Shown in pieces: positions 10,638 through 19,053 of a stretch of 64,000 nucleotides of DNA (its first letter is position 1; every line of letters starts with the position of its first letter). A model generated the notes under the pieces. The model saw only the letters and a list, made by a program, of their open reading frames with translations, ran no database searches and was not told where the DNA came from. The DNA is from Serinicoccus hydrothermalis. GTDB taxonomy: Bacteria; Actinomycetota; Actinomycetes; Actinomycetales; Dermatophilaceae. The position numbers and the translations under genes are program-made. The stretch is from NCBI RefSeq assembly GCF_001685415.1, contig NZ_CP014989.1, positions 2,852,001-2,916,000 of the forward strand. The letters run 5' to 3'.

Positions 10638-11866
10638 ACGTCGGGCTGATCCTGGTCGCTGCCGGCCAGGGGACCCGTCTCGCCGCCGGCCGGCCCAAGG
10701 CGCTGGTCCGCGTCCCCGACACCTCCTACGGACGGTCGCTGGTCGCGCACGCGCTCGACCACGCCGCCCGGACGACGGGGCTGACCCAGGTCGTCGTCGT
10801 GGCCCCTCCCGGCCCCGGCACTGCCGAGGTCGAGGAGGCCCTGGCGGAGGTGCCGGTGCCTGAGGACGTCCACGTCGCGGTCGTGCCGGGGGGCGCGGAG
10901 CGCACCGACTCCGTGTCGGCCGGGCTGGCGACGCTGCGCACCGACGTCGGCATCGTGCTCGTCCACGACGCGGCCCGCGCCTTCACCCCGCCCGAGGTCT
11001 TCGACCGCGTGGTCCACACCGTGCGCTCCGGGCACGCCGCCGTCGTGCCGGCGCTGCCCGTCACCGACACGGTCAAGGCGGTCCGCAGCCACGGCGACGT
11101 CGAGATCGTCACCGGCACCCCCGACCGGGCGAGCCTGCGGGCCGTGCAGACGCCGCAGGGCTTCCTGCGCGAGACGCTCGAGCGGGCGCACGCGCAGGTC
11201 GTAGGGGCGCGACGGCATACCGACGACGCGGGGATGGTCGAGGCCAGCGGCGTCCACGTCGCCGTCGTGCCGGGTCACCCGCGTGCCATGAAGGTGACCA
11301 CGCCGCTGGACCTCGTCGTCGCCACGGCCTGGGCCGAGGTGCAGGGCGAGGGCGCGAGGACAGGTCCGTGCCTCGTGGTGCTCTCCGGGCTCCCGGGCGT
11401 GGGCAAGACCACGCTGGCGCGCGAGCTGTGCGCTCGGCGCGGCGCGGTGCACCTGCGCGTCGACACCGTCGAGCAGTCCCTGCTCGGCTCGGGCATCAGG
11501 GAGACCGAGCTGGGTGCAGGCGGGTATGCCGCCACCCTCGCGATCGCCGCGGACCAGCTGCGGGTGGGGCTGGACGCCGTGGCCGACCTGGTCAACGCGG
11601 TGCCGGAGGCACGCGAGGCCTGGGAGGAGCTGGCGGAGAGCGCTGGGGCGCGTCTCGTGCGGGTCGAGCTCGTGTGCGCCGACGAGGAGGTGCACCGCGC
11701 CCGCGTCGAGGACCGGACCGGCGACATCGAGGGTCACCGGCTGCCGACCTGGGCGCAGGTGGTGGAGCGCGCTTGGGAGCCCTGGCCCGGCGCCGAGCTG
11801 AGGATCGACACCGGGCGCACCTCCGTCGCGGACGCCGCGACGCTGGTCGAGGAGGCCTGCCGATGA
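10634..11866 (+). CDS. ispD: IspD fused to a P-loop kinase domain
   Basis: Residues 1-235 are IspD, which converts MEP plus CTP to CDP-methylerythritol in isoprenoid synthesis: [39 protein letters not shown] and TPQGFLRE are visible. Residues about 250-410 are a separate nucleoside-kinase-like P-loop domain with Walker [16 protein letters not shown]. IspD is normally about 230 aa alone. No ATG, GTG or TTG lies in frame near the domain start; CTG at 10634 overlaps the carD stop and is the likeliest start. Stop overlaps ispF (ATGA). Confidence 0.85.
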   Translation: MNVGLILVAAGQGTRLAAGRPKALVRVPDTSYGRSLVAHALDHAARTTGLTQVVVVAPPGPGTAEVEEALAEVPVPEDVHVAVVPGGAERTDSVSAGLATLRTDVGIVLVHDAARAFTPPEVFDRVVHTVRSGHAAVVPALPVTDTVKAVRSHGDVEIVTGTPDRASLRAVQTPQGFLRETLERAHAQVVGARRHTDDAGMVEASGVHVAVVPGHPRAMKVTTPLDLVVATAWAEVQGEGARTGPCLVVLSGLPGVGKTTLARELCARRGAVHLRVDTVEQSLLGSGIRETELGAGGYAATLAIAADQLRVGLDAVADLVNAVPEAREAWEELAESAGARLVRVELVCADEEVHRARVEDRTGDIEGHRLPTWAQVVERAWEPWPGAELRIDTGRTSVADAATLVEEACR

Positions 11867-12351
11867 GCGACCGACTGCCGCGCACCGGGATCGGGGTGGA
11901 CGTCCACGGGTATGCCGAGGACGACCGGAGACTCATGCTCGCCTGCCTGGAGTGGCCGGGGGAGCGCGGCATCGAGGGGCACTCCGACGGCGACGTCGCG
12001 GCGCACGCCGCCTGCGACGCGCTGCTGTCGGCGGCCGGTCTGGGCGACCTGGGCTCGGTCTTCGGGACCGGCCGGCCGGAGATGGCCGGAGCGAGCGGAC
12101 AGCAGATGCTCGAGCACGTCCTGCGCCTGCTCCGCGCGGACGGCTGGGCGGTCGGCAACGTGGCCGTCCAGGTGATCGGCAACCGGCCCAAGGTCGGGCC
12201 GCGGCGGGACGAGGCGGCCGCCGCGATGTCGGCGGCCCTCGGCGGTGCACCGGTCTCGGTGAGCGCGACGACCACCGACGGGCTCGGCCTCACCGGCCGC
12301 GGCGAGGGCGTCGCCTGCCTCGCCACCGCCCTCGTCGTCCCGGCCCCCTGA
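11863..12351 (+). CDS. ispF: 2-C-methyl-D-erythritol 2,4-cyclodiphosphate synthase
   Basis: IspF (162 aa) cyclises CDP-methylerythritol 2-phosphate in the MEP pathway, releasing CMP. The metal-binding GIGVDVHGY is at residues 7-15 and [24 protein letters not shown] matches the family's GHSDxDV motif; [15 protein letters not shown] near the end is the CDP-binding loop. ATG overlaps the stop of the IspD fusion by 4 bp. It ends 18 bp from the convergent kinase gene. Confidence 0.94.
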   Translation: MSDRLPRTGIGVDVHGYAEDDRRLMLACLEWPGERGIEGHSDGDVAAHAACDALLSAAGLGDLGSVFGTGRPEMAGASGQQMLEHVLRLLRADGWAVGNVAVQVIGNRPKVGPRRDEAAAAMSAALGGAPVSVSATTTDGLGLTGRGEGVACLATALVVPAP

Positions 12352-12368
12352 CCCCCTGGGCCGACCCC

Positions 12369-12848
12369 CTACGCCGATCCGTCCGTGCTGACGACCTCCG
12401 GGTCCTCGTCCGGCGTGGGTGCCTCGAAGCCGTCGACCCAGCTGCGCAGCACCTCCGGGTCGAGCCGCGCGTCGTCGGGGTGCGCCCCGGCCCGCCGGGC
12501 CACCCGCCCCAGCAGCACCTCCAGCGGTGCCGTGACGAAGACCAGCCGGGTCGGTGCGCCCAGGCCCGCGGCGAGCGCGCGGTACTCGTCGCGCATCGCC
12601 CGGGTCGAGAAGGAGTAGTCCAGGACGACGTCGCCGCCCTGGGCCACCAGCTCCTCCAGGCGGGCGTCCAGGTCGACCTTGACCTCCTCGGCCAGCTCCT
12701 TCGGTGCGGGGTGCGTGCCGCGGAAGCCGCGACGCCAGAACTCCTCGTCGTAGGACAGACGGGTGGCGCCCGCCGCCTCCAGGGCGCGGGCGTGCGTCGT
12801 CTTGCCGGCGCCCGCCGGACCGCACATGAGGATCACCGTGCCGACCAC
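12369..12848 (-). CDS. Small P-loop (AAA_33-like) kinase
   Basis: 159-aa ATP-binding protein with Walker A CGPAGAGKTTHARALE at residues 9-24 and a following SYDEEFWRRGF segment typical of nucleoside/shikimate-type kinases; a QGGDVVLDYSF strand likely carries Walker B. Substrate unknown. GTG start. It is the second P-loop kinase within 1.5 kb, after the domain fused to IspD, but the two sequences are not obviously close. Confidence 0.75.
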   Translation of the reverse strand: MVGTVILMCGPAGAGKTTHARALEAAGATRLSYDEEFWRRGFRGTHPAPKELAEEVKVDLDARLEELVAQGGDVVLDYSFSTRAMRDEYRALAAGLGAPTRLVFVTAPLEVLLGRVARRAGAHPDDARLDPEVLRSWVDGFEAPTPDEDPEVVSTDGSA

Positions 12849-12869
12849 GTCCGCAGCCTAGGGAGCTCC

Positions 12870-13040
12870 TCAGGGGCCGCGGACGTCCGGGTCGTTGAGC
12901 GGCAGCAGCGGCGCGATCTGCGGGAAGACCCAGGTGAAGCAGACCACCACGACTGCAGCGAGCGCGAGCAGCACGAGCAGCAGCCGGACCCAGACCGGGC
13001 CGGGCAGGGCGCGCCAGAGAGCGGCATACACGTCAACCAC
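12870..13040 (-). CDS. Small membrane protein beside sortase
   Basis: 56-aa protein read from GTG at 13040. It has one transmembrane helix (about residues 17-40, VWVRLLLVLLALAAVVVVCF) followed by VFPQIAPLLPLNDPDV. Short one-TM proteins of this type commonly follow class E sortase genes in actinobacteria. The start codon overlaps the sortase stop (TGA at 13033-13035), indicating co-translation. The frame is intact although the sortase upstream is frameshifted. Confidence 0.7.
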   Translation of the reverse strand: MVDVYAALWRALPGPVWVRLLLVLLALAAVVVVCFTWVFPQIAPLLPLNDPDVRGP

Positions 13041-13822
13041 CGACCTCGGGTGGGGGACCGTCGGACCGCGGCACGAAGCGGTCGAGCAGCGCGAAGGCCG
13101 CGATCCGCTGGGCGGCGCTGAACTTCGGGTGGCACGCGGTCATGACCATCCACGCCTCCGTCGGCTCCGCACCGGGTCGCCGGGGACGTCCGCGATGACC
13201 TCGGTCTGCGTCGGCGCGATGATCTCGGTGCGGTCGAGCCTGCAGACGTTCCACCCCTGCGCCGTCTCGACGACGATCGGGTCGCCCAATGCCATCTCCC
13301 CGATCGCCCACAGCGGGGCGCCGTAGGTCGTGCGGTGCCCCGCGACGGCGAAGTTGCCGACCTCCCCGGGCAGGTCGCTGCTGGGGTAGTGCCCCAGCAC
13401 CCCGAGGTTGAGGATCGGCAGGGTCACGCCTGCGCGACCGGGCGCAGCTCGCCGATGGTGGGCAGGTGGACCAGGGCCAGGTCCTCGCCCTGGGCCCAGG
13501 TCTGCCGCCCCTGGTCGGACGCGTTCCCCTCGCCGTCCGGCCCGCCCGGCGTGCCGTCGGCCCCGCCGTCATCGCCCTCGGCCTCGGCCTCGGTCTCGTT
13601 GCCGGCGTCCGCGGTCGGTCCGCCGCTGCCGGGGAACTCGGCCCCCGAGGCGAAGGACTCCTGCAGCGCCGCGACGCGGTCCTCGCTCGCCGCGTCGGCG
13701 ACGACGTCGGTCCACCAGAACTGCCACAGCGCGAAGAGCAGGACGAGCGCGCCGGCGCTGATCATGAGCTCCCCGAGCACACCGGTGGCGACGCGCGCCG
13801 GTCCCCGGGGTGCTGCACTCAC
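13033..13822 (-). pseudogene. Class E sortase, disrupted by two frameshifts
   Basis: Sortase transpeptidases anchor LPxTG-type proteins to the wall. All expected parts are present but in three frames. Frame one (13822-13424) has the N-terminal membrane helix, a long acidic linker and LVHLPTIGELRPVAQA. Frame two (13427-about 13170) has LGHYPSSDLPGEVGNFAVAGHRTTYG with the catalytic His. Frame three has the TACHPKFSAAQR motif with catalytic Cys and Arg. Each junction is restored by one extra G (near 13427 and 13172). This is either true decay or two one-base errors in G/C runs. Confidence 0.8.
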
Positions 13823-13887
13823 AAGCAGAGGGTATGCCGTCGGCCCACCCCTCAGGCACGCTTGTGCGACAGGGTGTGCGTGCGCTG

Positions 13888-13923
13888 GTGTCTCAGGCGT
13901 GCCCAGGAGCACGCGTGAGACAC
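13888..13923. repeat. Palindrome A beside AbiEi-like gene
   Basis: A 15-bp inverted repeat (13888-13902 and 13909-13923, one mismatch, 6-nt loop) with core GCACGCGTGAGACAC, followed by AGATGCACAAGGGTG. It lies just downstream of the AbiEi-like gene stop and resembles palindrome B upstream of that gene, in the same orientation. It could act as a terminator for the leftward gene. Confidence 0.6.
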
Positions 13924-13957
13924 ACGAAGATGCACAAGGGTGAGGGTGGAGCCTCGG

Positions 13958-14923
13958 TCAGCGCGGTGGGACGACGCGCACCTGTGGTGGCGGCGTGGGC
14001 GGGCCGAGCCGGACGAGGGCGTCCACCCGGCTCAGGAAGCTGCCCGGTCGTCGGTACAGCGTCCACGGAGTCACCCCGAGAACCCGCAGGCCGGCGCTGA
14101 CCATGGCACTGTCCTTCTCCACCGTGTGGGCCCAGCGGTCGCCGCCGCGGTCGTCGATGCCCTGGTGATGCTGGCGGGAGTGGACCTGGATCACCAGCCC
14201 GAGCGCAGCGGCAAAGCCGTCCGGGCACCCGAGGAACTGGCCGGAGGACACCTGCTCCAGGCCGACGTTGGTCTGGAGCGGCGGCAGGTCCGGCCGACCC
14301 TCCCAGACCCGTCGCAGCGCCGCCTCGGGCCGCGACCAGGCGCCGTCCTGGAAGGCGTCCAGACCGCGGCGTGCGGCCTCGACCTCGCGTTGCGGCCGGT
14401 GCCACAGCTCGAGGTCGAGCTCGTGCGGGGTGGTGAGCCCACGCTGCAGGCTCGAGATCGTCAGGGCCTCGAGGTCGTCGGGGCGCACCTGATCCCGGGC
14501 CGCCGCCTCGGCGAGCGAGCGCGCTGCACCGGTCATCGCCACCACTCCGACGCGCTTGGCCACAGGCACCGGGCGGGAGGTCCGCACGACCTCGAGGTCG
14601 CCGTGCCGACGACTGCGCGCGGAAGCCGGGACCAGGAAGTAGGCCCGCTGGGCACGTGGCGTCTGCAGGCCCCACTCGCCCAGCGCCACCAGTCCTGTGA
14701 GGACAGCACGGTCACCGGCCCAGAGGGCCGCCGCAGCGAGCTGGGTCGGTGCGTCGAGCGGACCTCTGTGGGCGGCGACGACCTGGGGGTATGCCGTCTG
14801 CCACGTCGTCGACCGCCGGTGCCGGATCTGGTGCGCGCTCCAACCCGCGTCCAGGAGCTGGGCATGCGTCGCCAGCCCGTGCTGGCCGGGGATCGTCGGG
14901 AACGCGGGTTCGTCCGTGGGCAT
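13958..14923 (-). CDS. AbiEi-like / endonuclease-fold hypothetical protein
   Basis: 321-aa protein. The N-terminal 90 residues ([20 protein letters not shown]) look like the winged-helix part of AbiEi antitoxin-domain proteins. The C-terminal 110 residues resemble the Vsr/DUF559-type endonuclease fold, with [27 protein letters not shown] and a distal [11 protein letters not shown]; the usual VDSxxHH is VHSRQHH here, so an acidic residue may be lost. ATG at 14923 (MPTDEPAF) was chosen because upstream codons run into a palindrome. No toxin partner is adjacent. Confidence 0.6.
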   Translation of the reverse strand: MPTDEPAFPTIPGQHGLATHAQLLDAGWSAHQIRHRRSTTWQTAYPQVVAAHRGPLDAPTQLAAAALWAGDRAVLTGLVALGEWGLQTPRAQRAYFLVPASARSRRHGDLEVVRTSRPVPVAKRVGVVAMTGAARSLAEAAARDQVRPDDLEALTISSLQRGLTTPHELDLELWHRPQREVEAARRGLDAFQDGAWSRPEAALRRVWEGRPDLPPLQTNVGLEQVSSGQFLGCPDGFAAALGLVIQVHSRQHHQGIDDRGGDRWAHTVEKDSAMVSAGLRVLGVTPWTLYRRPGSFLSRVDALVRLGPPTPPPQVRVVPPR

Positions 14924-14984
14924 GCCTCCCAGGGTGGCGCGAACGGCATACCTCGCGCTGCGGGCCTGTGGACAAAGCACGCCT

Positions 14985-15056
14985 GTGCATCTCCTCGTGC
15001 CGCAGCCTGCGTCCCACGCGTGCTCAGAAGCACGCGTGGGACACCAGGAGATGCAC
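14985..15056. repeat. Palindrome B beside AbiEi-like gene
   Basis: Nested inverted repeats: an inner perfect 14-bp stem (15011-15024 and 15029-15042, 4-nt loop) with core AGCACGCGTGGGAC, and an outer 15-bp arm pair (14985-14999 and 15042-15056, one mismatch) containing GTGCATCTCC. It is followed by GCACAAGGGTG, as in palindrome A. It lies in the region between the divergent AbiEi-like gene and the dehydrogenase gene. Confidence 0.65.
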
Positions 15057-15186
15057 GAGAGGGCGCACAAGGGTGCGGGTGGCGTGGGTGGGAGGAGACA
15101 TCGGGCGGGCGGGGTGTGCGTCGGTCGGCGGCGCGGCATACCGTGGGCGGCAGCACCGTGACCCCGCGTCAGAGAGGACCGCAGCC

Positions 15187-16323
15187 ATGCCGCAGACCGT
15201 CAAGGGCGTCATCGCCCGCAGCAAGGGGGCCGACGTCGAGGTCGTCGACATCGTCGTGCCCGACCCCGGCCCGGGGGAGGCGGTGGTCAAGGTCGAGGCG
15301 TGCGGCGTGTGCCACACCGACCTGCACTACCGCGAGGGCGGCATCAACGACGAGTTCCCGTTCCTGCTCGGTCACGAGGCCGCCGGCACGGTCGAGGCGG
15401 TGGGCGAGGGCGTCACCGAGGTCGAGCCCGGTGACTTCGTCATCCTCAACTGGCGCGCGGTCTGCGGCCAGTGCCGGGCCTGCGCGAAGGGCCAGCCGTG
15501 GTACTGCTTCGCCACGCACAACGCGGGCCAGAAGATGACCCTCGCCGAGGGCGACGAGATGGCGGGCGCCGAGCTGAGCCCGGCCCTGGGCATCGGCGCC
15601 TTCGTCGAGAAGACGCTGGTCCACGCCGGCCAGTGCACCAAGGTCGACCGGGAGGCCTCGGCCGTCGCGGCGGGCCTGCTCGGCTGCGGCGTCATGGCCG
15701 GCTTCGGGGCGGCCGTCAACACCGGCGGGGTGACCCGCGGCGACTCGGTGGCCGTCATCGGCTGCGGCGGGGTCGGCGACGCCGCGATCGCCGGGGCCTC
15801 CCTGGCCGGCGCCACCACGGTCATCGCCGTCGACGTGGACGACCGCAAGCTGGAGACCGCGAGGTCGTTCGGCGCCACGCATACCGTGAACAGCAAGGAG
15901 AAGGACCCGGTGGAGGCGATCCAGGAGCTCACCGGCGGCAACGGCGCCGACGTCGTCGTCGAGGCGGTGGGGCGCCCGGAGACCTACAAGCAGGCGTTCT
16001 ACGCCCGCGACCTGGCCGGCACCGTCGTGCTCGTCGGGGTGCCCACCCCCGAGATGGAGGTGACGCTGCCGCTGCTCGACGTCTTCGGGCGGGGCGGTGC
16101 GCTGAAGTCCAGCTGGTACGGCGACTGCCTGCCCAGCCGCGACTTCCCCATGCTCATCGACCTCTACCGCCAGGGGCGCTTCGACCTCGACGCCTTCGTC
16201 ACCGAGCGGATCGGGCTCGGCGACGTCGAGGCGGCCTTCGACAAGATGCACGGCGGCGACGTGCTGCGCTCGGTCGTGGTCGTCGACGAGGCCGCCGCGG
16301 CCGGCGGAGGGAGCCCGGCATGA
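15187..16323 (+). CDS. mscR: S-(hydroxymethyl)mycothiol dehydrogenase
   Basis: Zinc-dependent alcohol dehydrogenase (378 aa) oxidising S-hydroxymethylmycothiol, the formaldehyde adduct of mycothiol, with NAD. Catalytic zinc ligands are in [11 protein letters not shown] and GHEAAG; the structural-zinc lobe is [15 protein letters not shown] (near residue 98); the nucleotide fold carries [26 protein letters not shown] is characteristic of the mycothiol-specific subgroup. ATG at 15187 was chosen by family start ([12 protein letters not shown]). It overlaps the metallo-hydrolase gene by 4 bp. Confidence 0.92.
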   Translation: MPQTVKGVIARSKGADVEVVDIVVPDPGPGEAVVKVEACGVCHTDLHYREGGINDEFPFLLGHEAAGTVEAVGEGVTEVEPGDFVILNWRAVCGQCRACAKGQPWYCFATHNAGQKMTLAEGDEMAGAELSPALGIGAFVEKTLVHAGQCTKVDREASAVAAGLLGCGVMAGFGAAVNTGGVTRGDSVAVIGCGGVGDAAIAGASLAGATTVIAVDVDDRKLETARSFGATHTVNSKEKDPVEAIQELTGGNGADVVVEAVGRPETYKQAFYARDLAGTVVLVGVPTPEMEVTLPLLDVFGRGGALKSSWYGDCLPSRDFPMLIDLYRQGRFDLDAFVTERIGLGDVEAAFDKMHGGDVLRSVVVVDEAAAAGGGSPA

Positions 16324-16949
16324 GCGCGCGCATCGACCACGGCACGACGAGCGGGACCTTCGAGCTGGACGGCGGCTCGTGGGAGGTCGACAACAACGTC
16401 TGGCTGCTCGGCGACGACACCGAGTGCGTCGTCATCGACGCCCCGCACGACGCGCAGGCCATCGCCGACCTCGTCGGCGACCGCACGGTGCGGGCGATCC
16501 TGCTCACCCACGCCCACTCCGACCACGTCGACGCCGCCCTCGACCTGCGTGAGCGCACCGGCGCGCCGCTGCACCTGCACCCCGACGAGGCGCCGGTCTG
16601 GGAGCTCACCCACCCCGACGCGCGCTGGGACACCGACCTCGCCGACGGTGAGCGGATCGAGGTCGCGGGCGTCACCGTCGAGGTGCTGCACACCCCCGGG
16701 CACGCCCCGGGCGCCTGCTGCTTCCACGTCCCCGAGCTGGGGGTGGTCTTCTCGGGGGACACCCTCTTCCAGGGCGGCCCGGGCGCGACGGGCCGGTCCT
16801 TCAGCGACTTCGACGTCATCGTGGAGTCGATCACCGACCGGCTGCTGACCCTTCCTGAGGACACCGTGGTCCACACCGGCCACGGCGACACCACGACGAT
16901 CGGCGAGGAGAAGCCGCACCGGCAGGAGTGGATCGACCGGGGGCACTGA
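16320..16949 (+). CDS. MBL-fold metallo-hydrolase beside MscR
   Basis: 209-aa metallo-beta-lactamase-fold hydrolase with the zinc motif [12 protein letters not shown] at about residue 61, [20 protein letters not shown] and a final HTGHGDTT. In actinobacteria this gene regularly accompanies mycothiol-dependent formaldehyde dehydrogenase; hydrolysis of S-formylmycothiol is a reasonable inference but not shown. ATG overlaps the mscR stop (ATGA), indicating one operon. Confidence 0.85.
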   Translation: MSARIDHGTTSGTFELDGGSWEVDNNVWLLGDDTECVVIDAPHDAQAIADLVGDRTVRAILLTHAHSDHVDAALDLRERTGAPLHLHPDEAPVWELTHPDARWDTDLADGERIEVAGVTVEVLHTPGHAPGACCFHVPELGVVFSGDTLFQGGPGATGRSFSDFDVIVESITDRLLTLPEDTVVHTGHGDTTTIGEEKPHRQEWIDRGH

Positions 16950-17006
16950 GCAGTGTGCCGGGCTGCAGAGAGTCCTGCCGCAGCAGCGCGTGAGTGGACT
17001 CATCCG

Positions 17007-17429
17007 ATGCGCCGTCTGGCATGGGGCCTGGCGTTCTTCGCCGTGCTGTTCCTGCTCCTGGCCGCGTGGGAGGTGGTCGACGGCAATCTGGGCGAGGCTG
17101 CGTGGAGGGCCGTCTTCGGGGGAGTTGTTGGTCTGCAGGCGTGGATGACCCTGAGCACGCGCACGACCGCCGACACCACGGGACTCCGGTTGCGGCAACC
17201 GCCGTCTCGCACGGTTCACCTGGCCTGGGACGACGTCGTCGATGTCGAGGTGCGGCGCGAGCCGAAGATGCTCGCGCGCGTCGTGGTCGAGACCGTCGAC
17301 GGTCGGGAGATCCGTCCACCGATGGTGCCCGTCGAGGACGTCGAGGAGCTCCGCTCGTGGTGGCTCGCCGCGCGCCGACCGGAGGAGCACGGGCTCGCGG
17401 ACGACGGCGGGCCGGCCAGGGACGAGTAG
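17007..17429 (+). CDS. Membrane protein with PH-like domain
   Basis: 140-aa protein: two hydrophobic helices (LAWGLAFFAVLFLLLAAWEV and AVFGGVVGLQAWMTL), then a cytoplasmic beta-rich PH-like domain (TTGLRLRQPPSRTVHLAWDDVVDVEVR). This layout is common in actinobacterial bacterial-PH proteins of unknown function. ATG at 17007 was chosen to begin directly before the first helix. It resembles the gene at 18613-19053 in layout and in the 'HLAWDDVVDV / DLPWGSIADI' strand. Confidence 0.65.
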   Translation: MRRLAWGLAFFAVLFLLLAAWEVVDGNLGEAAWRAVFGGVVGLQAWMTLSTRTTADTTGLRLRQPPSRTVHLAWDDVVDVEVRREPKMLARVVVETVDGREIRPPMVPVEDVEELRSWWLAARRPEEHGLADDGGPARDE

Positions 17430-17438
17430 GCTGGCCCC

Positions 17439-17717
17439 ATGAGCAGCCGGGTCGAGCAGGTGCCCCTCCTGGGGTTCGTGCTGCCGCTGCTCGCGGTGAT
17501 GGCCATGGTCTCGGCCGCCGCGACCCCTGACCACCTCCTCGTGGCGCTCGCCGCCGCGGCGGTCGTCGCGCTCGCCGCCGACCGGGGCGCGCTGCCCCTG
17601 CGGGCCCAGGTCGTCTCCGCCCACCACCGCAGCGAGGTATGCCGGTGCGCCGGCGTGCGCTCCAGCGACCCGGACCGCTCCGGCTGGGTCCGGCCGCGGG
17701 CACCCGGGCAGGCCTGA
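17439..17717 (+). CDS. DUF6412-like small membrane protein
   Basis: 92-aa protein with an N-terminal hydrophobic half (LLGFVLPLLAVMAMVSAAA and LLVALAAAAVVALAADRGA) and a basic, polar C-terminus with CRCAGVRSSDPDRSGWVRPRAPGQA. This pattern matches the DUF6412 proteins usually encoded just upstream of a yidC-type gene in actinobacteria. It starts 9 bp after the PH-like gene and precedes yidC by about 86 bp. Function unknown. Confidence 0.65.
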   Translation: MSSRVEQVPLLGFVLPLLAVMAMVSAAATPDHLLVALAAAAVVALAADRGALPLRAQVVSAHHRSEVCRCAGVRSSDPDRSGWVRPRAPGQA

Positions 17718-17803
17718 CCCGGCTCCTCCACCGGTCAGCGACCTGACCGCACGCAGGAGCCGGGGCTCTCCCAGCCGCCCTGCCCACGGCATACCCCCGC
17801 GGT

Positions 17804-18592
17804 GTGCCCCCGCCCCTGGAGACCCGCGTGTTCGCCTTCCTGGATCCTCTGCTCATCCACGTGCACGACCTGCTCGCCGTCCTCGACGAGTGGCTGCCAC
17901 CAGCCCTGGTCATCATCCTCGTCACCCTCGCGGTGCGCTTCGCCCTGCACCCCATGAACCGCGGCCTCGCGCGCGGCACGGTCCGCCGCCGCGACCTGCA
18001 GCCGCGCATCGCCCAGCTGCGGTCCGAGCACCAGGGCGACCCCCGCGCGCTCCAGCAGGCGATCCTCGAGCTGCACCGCGAGGAAGGGGTCTCGCCGCTG
18101 CCGGGCTGCCTGCCCATCCTCATCCAGATCCCGATCTTCTCGATGATCTACCGGCTGTTCAACTCCCCCCAGATCGACGGCCGGCACAACGAGCTCTTCG
18201 ACCACACCTTCCTCGGGGTGGGGCTGTCCGACCACCTGTTCACCGCGGGCGCCGGTGACCGCTGGGTCTTCTTCGTGCTCATCGGCCTCACCGTGCTCGT
18301 CGCGGCCTTCGCCTCCCGGCAGATGCGGCGGCACATGGCGCAGGACCGCGAGCGGCTCGCCGCGCTCGACCCCGGCGCGCGGGAGCGGCTCACCGACGCG
18401 CAGCGGGCGATGCAGGACTCGATGGAGCAGATGACCAAGGTGCTGCCGATGCTGTCCTTCCTCACCGTGCTCGCCGTGGTGTCGCTGCCGCTCGCCGCCG
18501 GCCTCTACCTCGTCACCAGCTCGATCTGGGGGCTGCTGGAGCGGGCCAGCCTGCGGCGGATCAGTGCACCGCCACCCGCCCCCGCGGGCTAG
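17804..18592 (+). CDS. yidC: YidC/Oxa1 family membrane insertase
   Basis: 262-aa membrane protein insertase without the large periplasmic domain of proteobacterial YidC. It shows about five membrane segments and family motifs: LVTLAVRFALHPMNRG with the conserved basic residue, LPGCLPILIQIPIFSMIYRLF and VLPMLSFLTVLAVVSLPLAAGLYLVTSSIWGLLE. The chromosomal rpmH-linked copy would be elsewhere, so this is likely an accessory paralogue. GTG at 17804; GTG at 17828 (VFAFLDP) is an equally plausible start. Confidence 0.85.
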   Translation: MPPPLETRVFAFLDPLLIHVHDLLAVLDEWLPPALVIILVTLAVRFALHPMNRGLARGTVRRRDLQPRIAQLRSEHQGDPRALQQAILELHREEGVSPLPGCLPILIQIPIFSMIYRLFNSPQIDGRHNELFDHTFLGVGLSDHLFTAGAGDRWVFFVLIGLTVLVAAFASRQMRRHMAQDRERLAALDPGARERLTDAQRAMQDSMEQMTKVLPMLSFLTVLAVVSLPLAAGLYLVTSSIWGLLERASLRRISAPPPAPAG

Positions 18593-18612
18593 GACTGCCC
18601 TAGTCTGGCGCG

Positions 18613-19053
18613 ATGGAGCAGGGGACGCGGGTATGGCGGGAGGTGCCGCGAGTCCTGCGTGTCCTCATGGTCGTCGCTCTTGCCCTCTTCGCGGTCGCAG
18701 CGGTGCTCCTCGTCATCGAAGGTGTGCGATCCGGGCTGGACGGGACGAGCGTCTTCCTCGCCTGGCTCCTGCCCTTCAACGCGGTGACCGTGGCCGTGCT
18801 GTGGTGGTCGTCCCGGGCCCGCTGGACCGAGGCCGACCGGCACGGCCTTCGCCTCCACGAGCCCTGGCACGGGTCGGTCGACCTGCCCTGGGGCAGTATC
18901 GCGGACATCCGGTCCCGGGGAGGGGTGCTGCACTCTACGATCTTCGTGATCACCGAGGGCGGCCGCGAGTATGCCCTGGGCTGCGTCCCTCCCCGCGACC
19001 TCCCCGAGCTGCAGGAGATCTGGCGACGGCACACAGACCCCGCCGACCTCTAG
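18613..19053 (+). CDS. Membrane protein with PH-like domain
   Basis: 146-aa protein with two transmembrane segments (LRVLMVVALALFAVAAVLLV and FLAWLLPFNAVTVAVLWW) and a C-terminal PH-like domain (RHGLRLHEPWHGSVDLPWGS, ending in LPELQEIWRR). Same architecture as 17007-17429, so probably paralogous. It starts 20 bp after yidC and its stop overlaps the convergent GH31 stop by 4 bp. Function unknown. Confidence 0.65.
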   Translation: MEQGTRVWREVPRVLRVLMVVALALFAVAAVLLVIEGVRSGLDGTSVFLAWLLPFNAVTVAVLWWSSRARWTEADRHGLRLHEPWHGSVDLPWGSIADIRSRGGVLHSTIFVITEGGREYALGCVPPRDLPELQEIWRRHTDPADL

